Of a stretch of DNA of 64,000 nt, positions 56,051-64,000 are shown piece by piece (the first letter of the stretch is position 1; the number at the start of each line of letters is the position of its first letter). The stretch spans positions 31,596,447 to 31,660,446 of the forward strand of contig JBOZIK010000001.1 in NCBI GenBank assembly GCA_051453625.1. The letters run 5' to 3'. Under the pieces are notes generated by a model. That model did no database searches. It was not told the DNA's origin and was given only the letters and a program-made list of their open reading frames with translations. The DNA is from Welwitschia mirabilis. Lineage: Eukaryota; Gnetophyta; Gnetopsida; Welwitschiales. The translations under genes were made by a program, and so were the position numbers.

Positions 56051-56706
56051 CCATCTCTCATCCATCTACAAGCTAAAAGACACTCAGAAAAATCACTCTT
56101 AGTATCAGCTCATAGACATCTATTCACAATTTCTTAGAAGAAGTACTCTATAGTCTCATCAGTCCACTTTCCAATTGTCTTCATGTGTTTTAAAGATGTG
56201 CTAATTCATCTCCTATCAATATCTTCCTTTTAAGGCTTTGCTCTTATTATTTTACAAATACTTCTCTAGGAACTTATTAAAGAATTTGAGCTAGGGAAGA
56301 AGGACTAAAATATTAGGCTCCTTGAGGCTATTATTAGCAATGTGATGCAACATTCCAAGCTTTTGTTTATTATGCTTTGTAGGCCTTCCTCCATAATGTT
56401 GCTCTCCACTAGGTGTCTAGCATTGTCTCTTTCGCTCATAAGGAGACTTTGTTCTAGGATCACCAATCTAAGTGACAGACTAGGAAATGGTGATCTATTT
56501 CCTCCCTTGTATTCCCCTCATGCAAAGTTTAGAGTTTTCTTAGATAGTCCACTACTACCTCAAGATTTATTTATTTTCCTATTTCTATTTCAGCTTTGTA
56601 AAGTGATCTGTTTTTTTTCTTAGGTTATATGTACTATGTTTTTTGTGAGAGTTGTTTTATTTTCTCCTCCAGTAATGAAATGGTTTTAAATTTCATTAAA
56701 AAAAAA
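56051..56706 (+). other. LINE 3' untranslated region and poly(A) tail
   Basis: The sequence ends TAATGAAATGGTTTTAAATT followed by TCATT and an A9 run (56698-56706), which is the form of a plant LINE tail. A 93-codon open frame (56342-56623) in this part has no recognised domain. Confidence 0.6.
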
Positions 56707-57440
56707 GGATTTTATTGCTTTAGGATAAATAAAGAAAAGATACATTTATTTAAATGTCCTGAATGTTGAAACAAAACAATGATACCTTGTGTAACATTTG
56801 CATTTCTTTTGAGGTTCACTTGGTTTTGAAAAATATTAGAGACCAATCATTTCTTAGATAACATATTGAGAATGATTGTATTATTTATACTTGCAAGCTA
56901 AAGAGCCTTTATTTTAAAGAAAACTTTTACAATAAGAAGAGCACAAGCACTGTCATAGGATTAAGTCCTTATAGAGTTATAAACTCAAATCATTACCAAC
57001 TAGTTCCCTAGTGAAGTTCTTATAGCTATCTTATTATACTATCAAAGGCTTATTTTGGGAATATTTGCCTCGATGTACTTATGATAGGATATTGCTCTTT
57101 TTTGTTTTAAATTTTTTTCTTTTTTTTTCCTTTTTCTTTATAATATAAGATAAAAGATTACACATGGATCATTATTTTCCTTTAATCATCTACTCATTGT
57201 TATTATTATAACCTCATCCTTTATGAGGTCTTACTAATTACTTAGAGAGAAAATTTAACTTGAAAAATAAAATTCTATAATTTGAATAACATCCATTTTT
57301 TTTCCTTAAAAGACGAACTTTATTATATGATAAAAGTCTTTTTTTTCTTTTTCCAAAAATACAATGATTAAGGAGGAAGATGCATAGATAGAATTCTTTC
57401 CATCTTATAAGGTTATCAAATTTCTTCTAAGAATAAAAAT
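56707..57440. other. 3' region of element 6 between LINE and integrase
   Basis: No coding motif is recognised. T-rich tracts lie near 57110-57140 and 57300-57355. Confidence 0.4.
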
Positions 57441-58560
57441 TCTTCTATGTAAGTTTTGATTTTATGATTATTTATTTGATATGTATCTTTAGTATCCTCA
57501 TTAAATACTTTCATTACTTCATTAGGTAAATTTTTTTATTTAAGTATATGGACCATACTATTTCTAAGTATACTTTTGTTTAGAGGATATATATTTAGAG
57601 TCAAAAACCAAAACTTTATCTCCAATTTTAAAATTAATTTTTTGAATATTATGATTATGTCACTTTTTAAATTGTCCTTTGATTAATTCTTTTCTTATCA
57701 AAGATTCTCTTCTATCCCCATCTAATTTATTCATATTTTGTATTTACTTCTTTTGAGCTTTACATAGATAATGATCTAATTATTTAGCTAATTTACAGGA
57801 TGCTAATTTAAATTTAATAGGTAAAATTGCTTTCTTACCATAAATCCACTCATATGGTGTGAAACTTATACTATTTTTCCAAGTTCTCTTATAGGCCCAT
57901 AAAGCTTTAGTAAGTTTATATGCCTAATGAGTTCTTTTAGTGTTTACTATTTTAGTTAGAATTTAGTTTAATTCTATATTAGTGACCTCAACCTGATCAT
58001 TAGATTAGAGATGATAAGCAGAGGAGAGTTTATGATGGAACCCTTATTTAGATAAAACATTTTCAAAGGCTTGATTAGTGAAATGGGTTTTCCTATCTGA
58101 TACAAGACTCCTAGGCATACCAAACTTATGAAATATATTCTTAGATAAGAATTTTACTATAGTCTTAGTGTAACAATTAGGAATAGCCTTGGCTTTAGCC
58201 CATTTAGTCAAATAGTCCTCATAGATTATAATGTATTTCTTTTCATAGGATTTTGAATTAATAGGACCAATGAAATATATTTCCTAGAAATTAAAGGACT
58301 CTAAATCGTAAATCCATTGTTGGGACATTTCCACTACTTTTGAGCATTCTTCCTCTCTTTGACACTTATCACATCCTTTAGTGTAATTGAAAGAGTTCCT
58401 AAATAGAGAAGGCCAATAATATCCTACATTTAATATTTTTATGAATATTCCTTTTCCTACATAATGACCTCCTCCTTCTTCTACATAGAAAGTTTTTAGG
58501 AGCTCCTTCTAATTAGGTTTACTAATACATCTTTAGATGATGCCATCCTTATAAAATTTG
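57441..58560 (-). pseudogene. Integrase of element 6
   Basis: On the - strand the zinc finger region reads EEGGGHYVGKGIFIKIL, GYYWPSLFRNSFNYTKGCDK and CQR without a stop (about 58485-58340). The core follows: EIYFIGPI, YIIIYEDYLTKWAKAKAIPN, FHKFGMPRSLVSDRKTHF and SNDQVEVTN. Of the catalytic D-D-E the first Asp (DFIGPI) is Tyr, whereas SDR and QVE remain. The C-terminal part has KALWAYKRTWKNSISFTPYE, IYGKKAILPI, KKWHNHNIQK and FKIGDKVLVFDSKY. The TPY-x-x-x-YG and KWH words are Ty3/gypsy, and differ from the Athila form. About six stops remain over some 330 codons, fewer than in elements 1-4. Confidence 0.85.
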
Positions 58561-59330
58561 AAGAGAATCTTATTTTTTCATATATAATTTTTTACGTCTT
58601 TTAATAATCTCTTTTTCTCATAATAGGTTAAGTAAGGAGGTACCCTATTACTTACTAATAAATTAGCAATTTCTACAAACTAAAAATCTTGTTGCGAACT
58701 TACTAAATACTCATCAGAAAAACGTTTTGAATATCCAATTGTTCAGTTTCTTTAGAGAATTTTAGCTTAGACAAATGATCATTTACAACATTTTTTGTTC
58801 CCTTCTTATCTATCATCTTGAGATCAAATCCTTATGTTAATAGTATTCATATTATTATTCAAGAATTGGCTTCTTTCTTATTCATTAAAAATCATATAGT
58901 GCTATGATTCATGTGAACTTTAATATCATAACCTAAGATATAATACTTGAATTTCCTTAAGGCTACCACTATGTCTATCATATCATTTTTTATAATTATA
59001 TAATTTTATTGTGCAGAATTAAATTTTTATTTATTTAAGTAATAGCAGAGGATTTATAATGATCATCTTTCTATTCTAAAATAGCATTAACAACATACTA
59101 TGAATCATTAGTTATAATGTAGAAAGATTTATCCCAATCTAGTTTTTGTAAAATAGGAACTTCAATTAATTTATCTTTTAGAATTTAAAAAGCCTTTAGC
59201 ATTCTTGGGTCCATTCACAAGATGCATCTTTTTGTAAAAGATTACAATGGTTGAGTAATTTTAATAAAATTAGCAATAAATCCTCTATAATAATCTACAT
59301 AACCTAGAAATAATCTCAATTCCTTTAGTT
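58561..59330 (-). pseudogene. RNase H of element 6
   Basis: The - strand gives ILQKLDWDKSFYIITND, ALRKFKYYILGYDIKVHMNH, IQFLMNKKEANS-like text and GFDLKMIDKKGTKNVVNDHL-SKL. These fit the Ty3/gypsy RNase H order (F-x-I-x-T-D-A, KFRHYLLG, V-x-x-DH-x-x-L-x-x-L, KG-x-x-N-x-VADxLSRL). The first catalytic Asp (TDA) has become Asn, and VDH has become MNH. Confidence 0.75.
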
Positions 59331-60130
59331 TATAGTTGGAGGAGGAATTTATTTAATGACATTAATCCTTTACTCATTAGTTTCAATTCCTTTGACTGAT
59401 ATCCTATCACTTAAAATAATACCTTTAACTACCATGAGATGACTTTTAGACCAACTCAGTTTCAAATTCTTTTCTTCATATTGAGTAATTATAACTTCCA
59501 ATATTTCCAAAGATTCACTAATTTCCAAAAGTTGAGAAATCATCCATGAAAACCTTAGTTGATCTTCTTATCTATCCTAGAAAATAATGTTCACTTGCCT
59601 TTAAAAAGTGACTAGTGCATTACATAATCCATAGAGTAAAACTGTAAAGGCATATCTATCCCATTTATAAGTAAAAGTCTTTTTCGCTTGGTCTTCAAGA
59701 GCTATAGGAATTTAATTATACCCACTATATCCATTTAAGAAACTATAGTATCTATAACCAAAAATTCCTTCTAAAACTTGATTCACAAATGGTAAAGAAA
59801 AATGATCTTTATAAGTAGTAGCATTCAGTATCCTAAAATCTATTCCCATTCTCCATTTATTATTCTTCTTAGGAACTACTATCATAAGGATTACCCATTC
59901 TAAATTAGAAATAGAGTAGATGAATCCTACTTTTAATAACCTTAAAATTTCCTAGTTAATATCATCTTGCATATGAGGATCACATATTTTTTTTTGATTA
60001 TCTAATAGGTTTTATTATGGTATTTAAATAAATCTTATTTTGGCATATTACAGTGTCTATCCCTATAATATCTTTATTAGTCCAAGAAAATTAGTTTATT
60101 TTATTAACATTATTTGTAATTTTCTCTTTT
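59331..60130 (-). pseudogene. Reverse transcriptase of element 6
   Basis: The - strand reads YKDHFSLPFVNQVLEGIFGY, RYYSFLNGYSGYN, stop (TAA for the expected Gln), IPIALEDQAKKTFTYKWDRY and AFTVLLYGLCNALVTF, the usual Ty3/gypsy RT fingers and palm. The catalytic box is intact as FMDDFSTFG near 59575-59533, the only unaltered RT box in the window. The thumb region near 59450-59330 is more broken. Confidence 0.85.
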
Positions 60131-60790
60131 GAAAATGATTTAAATTTCTATTAATGATTAGAGATAAATTTTTATGTATTTCAAACCTTTCTTAAGAGGA
60201 GGTTTTTTCAATTTTCTCTTTCTTCTCAGTTGGTTTAATAGTCAAAAAGTAATATTCTCTTTTAAGTTTTTGTTCTACTAATATTTGCTAAGCTTCATTC
60301 ATGAGAATCATGTTAGCACTACCCCCCACCCCTCTATTAGAATAAGGGTGTTCAATTTCTACCTCATCAAATATTTTTATTTACTGCACAAGGTCTCCTA
60401 AACTAATATCCATTACTCCCTTCCTTGAATAAATAGTTTCATTGGTTGTTTCCATTTAAGTTCTCCCTAGGATCATGAGATGTATATTTCCCTTTATCTT
60501 CATGACAACTAGATCCACTAAATATCCAAATTCTTGTAGTTCTTTTAATTTCTTTTTCATTATGCCCTCTAATTTTATTGTATAGCCATGTGCCATGTAA
60601 ACTTATCCATTATGTGGAGTTAACTATGGACTTTTAAGATATTTGAATGTATCATAAGAAATAACATTAATATTGGCCCCTAAATACACTAAAGCTTCTA
60701 TTTTATGGGCATCTTTAATAACTCTATCTACTACTAGTATTCTAGGGTCACTATACTTATCAATTTGATTTTCTTATAGAGCTTAAGTAG
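60131..60790 (-). pseudogene. Protease of element 6
   Basis: The - strand reads HKIEALVYLGANINVISYDT near 60700-60645, where a functional retropepsin has a D-(L/T)-GA word; here the Asp is Tyr. Next come the flap region GYTIKLEGIMKKKL, YLVDLVVMKIKGNIHLMILG and R-T, as in DFVVxxxxxxxxPxILGRxF. A charged linker to RT follows (60330-60180). The G-A-N-I-N-V core supports the call. Confidence 0.75.
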
Positions 60791-61584
60791 AAGCCCAAGA
60801 TACCTAATCTCTTTTAGTTAATTATTTTATTGACTATTTATCATTAATTCTCTCTTTCTTTTTCTTACTTCCCTCTTTATTAGAAAAATTCTTCATTTTC
60901 TTCTAATATAAGAAAATGTCCTTTAATATCCTCACAAAAGATAATGTAATTGAAACATCTTCTAGAGCTCTAATAAGATATTATACATCTTTTTCTCCTT
61001 TCTTTAAAAATTTCCTTATCATCTTACTTCTCATTGGAGATGGTAAGGAATCGTCCATTTCTCCTTTAGTTGAACATTTTCAATCACTCTTCCATATTTT
61101 GTAGTTGCCTAGGAGATGAATTAGAATGATGACTTTTTAATAACCTAGTTCTAATAACTTTATAACCAGATTCCCTTGGATTTGGTTGAGCTTATGCAAG
61201 TGTAAATGGTTCTTTAGGTTCTTTTCCTTATCTTGTTATGGATTGTGACTAGATTCCCCTTTTTGATTTCTCTAGTTCCTAAAATAATCATATCATTGTT
61301 GTATTTTAGACTAAATAAATCTCTACATTGAAGTCTCTTTATTATTTTTTCATTTTCTAGTTTAGTTAGCACAAGATTTATTATTAATTTAATGAGCATT
61401 GTTAGGATTATAATTAATTTTGTTAGTGTTTAACCATTCAATAAAATCCACCATTCATGAACATTCTATAAATTAATGATTCTCCTCATTATAATATTCA
61501 TAAGTTTTTACTTCCTCTTCTTATTTTAATCTATAAATCTCTTTTATTAGAGCTTCTATTATCTTATTGGTTTTTTCTAGCATG
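60791..61584 (-). pseudogene. Gag C-terminal half of element 6, copy 1
   Basis: This resembles 61685-62430 along its whole length but with many differences. The - strand zinc-knuckle-like word YEYYNEENH, stop, FIECS near 61500-61450 fits C-x2-C-x4-H-x4-C with the first Cys residues replaced by Tyr. Beyond it lie a basic linker and a segment with CEDIKGHFLILEENEEFF near 60945-60890 that leads into protease. Confidence 0.6.
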
Positions 61585-61684
61585 NNNNNNNNNNNNNNNN
61601 NNNNNNNNNNNNNNNNNNNNNNNNNNNNNNNNNNNNNNNNNNNNNNNNNNNNNNNNNNNNNNNNNNNNNNNNNNNNNNNNNNNN

Positions 61685-63433
61685 ATACCTAAACTCTTTT
61701 AATTAATTCTTTTATTAATTATTCATCATTAATTTTCTCTTTTTTTTTTTTATCCCCTCTTTACTACACAACTTCCTCATTTTCTTCCAATATAAGGAAA
61801 TGTCTTTTAACATTTTTTCTAGAGGTAAGGTAATTGAAGTTTCTTCTAGAGCTCTAGTAAAATATTATACATCCTTTTCTACTTTCTTTAAAAAATTCCT
61901 TTTTATCTTAATTCTCATTAAAAATGGTAAGGAATGATCCCTTCCTCCTTTAATTAAACTATTTTTAACCACTCTCCCATTTTCTTTGGTTTTCTTTTCT
62001 TTTCTAAGAGGTGAATTAGAATGATGGCTTCTACCTAACATAGTTCTAACATCTTTACAACCAACTTCTCTCAAATTTGATTTGAGTTGTATAGGTATAA
62101 AAGGTTCTTAAGGTTTATTCCCCTTATCTAGTTGTTGATTGTAACTAGATTCCCCTTCTTGATTTCTCTAGTTCCTAAAATAATCATATTGTTCTTATCT
62201 CTTAGACTACATAAATCTCTATATTAAAGTTTTTTTTTTATTTTTTCCTTTTTTAGTTTAATTATAATAAGGCTTCTTCTTAATTTGGGGATTATTGTTA
62301 GGATTATAATCAATTTTTTTAATATCCAATCATTTCAAAAACCTTGTCATCTATAGACATTCCATAGATTGATGATTTTCCTCACTATAATATTTGTAAG
62401 TTTTTACTTTTTCTTCTTGTTTTATATATTAATTTTCCCTATTAGATATTCTATTCTTGTATTAGTCTCTTATTATCATGCTTACGTGCTTGGTTTCTAT
62501 TTATTTCTCTATTGGAACTTCATTGATATTTCTCTTTTCTTTCTCTTCATTTTGAGTCCACCGTTGATTCATTTTGTATAATTTATTTATACTAGTTTTA
62601 ATCTCTTGGATGTTGTCATTATTGATGCTTTTTCCATGGAGTATATCTAACTTTTCTAAATAGTCAATCTATATACCACTTAATAAATCTCTTATTCCTT
62701 CTTTAAGAGTTACCCCATGATTAGGATATCTTGCTAGTAGAATCCAGTATCTATAAATAAACTCATTAAATTTCTCATGTTCTTTCTATTTAACATTTAA
62801 AATTTAATCTCTCAAATCTTTAATGACCTACTTGATTTGATATCTATTCAAAAATACTAACCTTAAAGAGTCTTAGGTTTTAAAAGTATAATTTGAAAAC
62901 TATGAAACCACAATTAGTAATCTCAATTTAAGGTAAAAGAAAATGTGTCAAAAAACCTGAGTCCATTTCCAAGTAGTTAGCCTTGCAAAAAGAATAAAAA
63001 AGACTTAGATAAAGATAAGTCCTTTAGCTTTTTTGCCTTTAAAAGTAAGAATATTAGTATTATTTATATTTCTTATCTTGTTAAGAGTTTTTAAAACTAA
63101 AGTATCTACAGGATTAGTTATTTGAGATGTATAATAGTTAATGCTCAACGGAGTAGAATTAACTACCTCTTCTTCATCTCAATACAATCCTTTTAGTCTT
63201 TGCAATTTTTCTCTTTGTATTTGAGCTTGTATCAATAGATTAATTTTATGCTGTAACTCTTCTTGAATTCTCTTAAGTGTTTTTATATTTTCTATGAAGT
63301 CATAACAACCAATTTTATTTCTTACTGCATCACTAATTACTTCATCCAACTTTTATTTTTTAGGGTTCTAGACATATCATTTCTTCTTATCCCTTTATTG
63401 TACTTGGTTATCTTTTCTTAAAATGGTCTTCAT
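61685..63433 (-). pseudogene. Gag of element 6 with N-terminal start, copy 2
   Basis: The start MKTILRKDNQVQ at 63433 lies only 45 bases from the LTR. A coiled-coil-like stretch (NIKTLKRIQEELQHKINLLI, about 63290-63225) follows. The capsid part reads EKFNEFIYRYWILLARYPNH and GVTLKEGIRDLLSGI (about 62790-62680), matching the gag pattern GE-x-x-x-E-x-x-x-R. The zinc-knuckle-like word YKYYSEENHQSMECL lies near 62410-62350, and a 70-codon open stretch (62074-61865) is basic. Position, capsid words and knuckle together make this gag. Confidence 0.75.
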
Positions 63434-63457
63434 TATTTAAGTCAAAAGAGTAGAAGT

Positions 63458-63478
63458 GTCCTACTTCTAATGCCAAAA
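63458..63478 (-). other. Primer-binding site of element 6 (unusual type)
   Basis: Directly inside the LTR, reading - strand, is TTTTGGCATTAGAAGTAGGA, then CACTTC. The TGG needed to pair with a tRNA CCA end is present. The following bases match neither the Met type (TATCAGAGC) nor the CGCC-type site of the Athila-like elements here. I cannot name the tRNA. Confidence 0.55.
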
Positions 63479-64000
63479 TGACAAGCCTTTAATTTAATTA
63501 GAAATACTATAAAATAATTAACTAATTCCAATTAAATACTTAATAAAAATAAAGTTATATTACAAAAGTACTAAAAAAAATGAAAACTATATCATCACAT
63601 AGAGACTTTTATCATTACTAATTTTTATATGGAGTTTACTTTTTCATGTTTTTAACTCGAATGAACACTCTTTTTATTAAATCAGAGCACATTCTATGTC
63701 AAAAATAAATATTCATGGAAAAATGGTATTTTGATAATTACTCTATTATAAATAATATTTATAGGAAATGAGGAATAAAAATAAATGAAATAGAGAAAAC
63801 ATAGCCATATTATGTGTATTACTTATGTATAAGTGATACACTATCTCAATATTAACTCTCTAGCTAAAATTAATACTAAGAGCAAGAAAATAACTTTTTC
63901 AAATTACATAGTAATACCAGATTATTTTTATAGTGTAAATTTGTATTACTATCTAGAAAATATAGCAATAAGCAAGTTCATATGTTTTCACAAGAGGTAT
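63479..64000 (-). repeat. 5' LTR of element 6 (partial, runs off the window)
   Basis: It matches 48672-49200, with shared blocks such as TAAAAATAAAGTTATATTAC. About 520 bases of R-U5 are present. The U3 part is outside the window. Confidence 0.8.

Larger units (their letters stand above)
48672..64000 (-). mobile_element. Element 6: large Ty3/gypsy retrotransposon (at least 15.3 kb), - strand
   Basis: LTR copies at 48672 to about 49630 and 63479 to beyond 64000 begin with the same sequence on the + strand (TGACAAGCCTTTAATTTAA). Between them, reading right to left, lie a primer site, gag, protease, RT, RNase H, integrase and an 8-kb 3' region. Pol motifs are Ty3/gypsy but differ from the Athila-like elements. 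A LINE tail (+) lies within the 3' region. A 370-N and a 100-N gap are present. Confidence 0.8.

Noticed and set aside
56342-56623. A 93-codon frame in the LINE 3' end as a gene
   Set aside because: It lies between the ORF2 end and the poly(A) tail, shows no domain, and is probably untranslated sequence.
53947-56717. AGGATTTT near 53947 and after the LINE tail (56707) as the LINE target duplication
   Set aside because: Eight bases of AT-rich sequence match too easily by chance, and the LINE 5' edge is not known.
1-64000. A host protein-coding gene, tRNA or rRNA
   Set aside because: No intact reading frame over 100 codons without N has protein character outside retroelements, and I saw no cloverleaf or rRNA sequence.
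1-64000. An integrated plant pararetrovirus
   Set aside because: Integrase and LTRs are present, and I found no movement-protein or coat-protein zinc-knuckle order of that type. The pol fragments fit Ty3/gypsy elements.

Overview
This is plant nuclear DNA: very AT-rich, poor in CpG, and made almost entirely of old, nested and decayed retrotransposons. I found no host gene, tRNA, rRNA, CRISPR array or prokaryotic system. The pol fragments are the plant Ty3/gypsy kind (retropepsin, RT, RNase H, integrase with HHCC finger), the LTRs run about 1.0-1.25 kb, and a plant-type LINE tail is present. Many in-frame stops sit where Gln or Trp is expected, which fits deamination of methylated cytosine. 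The species cannot be told from the sequence. The assembly is scaffolded: there are many N runs (eight of exactly 100), and most are flanked by direct repeats that look like unmerged contig ends.

Layout. (1) 1-8497, + strand: element 1, an Athila-like Ty3/gypsy copy with gag and protease but no RT, RNase H or integrase. (2) 8498-10430, - strand: a copy of a third ORF ('ORF-X') found downstream of pol in this family. (3) 10431-30599, + strand: element 2, the most complete member (gag, PR, RT, RH, IN, 3' region, ORF-X, 3' LTR). Its ORF-X is split by (4) element 3 (19135-27777, +), another gag-PR-only copy with both LTRs and a 5-bp target duplication (ATCAG/ATCAA). (5) 30840-31490, -: an unrecognised pseudogene, ORF-Y. 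(6) 31822-37810, +: element 4, with 5' LTR, gag, PR and a truncated RT. (7) about 39430-43080, -: element 5, a gag-PR fragment with clear Athila-type motifs, interrupted by a solo LTR of the element 1/3 family (39798-40868, -, target duplication CATGG/CATTG). (8) 43080-48671: mostly unrecognised AT-rich DNA with one copia-type primer-binding site near 47992. (9) 48672 to beyond 64000, - strand: element 6, a second Ty3/gypsy lineage of at least 15.3 kb with matching LTR ends, an unusual primer site, gag, PR, RT, RH, IN and a long 3' region. A LINE 3' end (about 55040-56706, +) lies inside it.

How the parts relate. Element 2 keeps the pol functions that elements 1 and 3 lack, while all share LTR, primer site, leader, gag and 3' noncoding sequence. 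This suggests an autonomous parent and a gag-PR non-autonomous derivative. None is active now: the protease catalytic triplet is altered in all four copies where it can be read, and every polyprotein carries stops and frameshifts. The most unusual signal not explained by genes is an imperfect dyad motif of about 35-45 bp, seen roughly 25-30 times in LTRs, leaders and other noncoding parts of this family.
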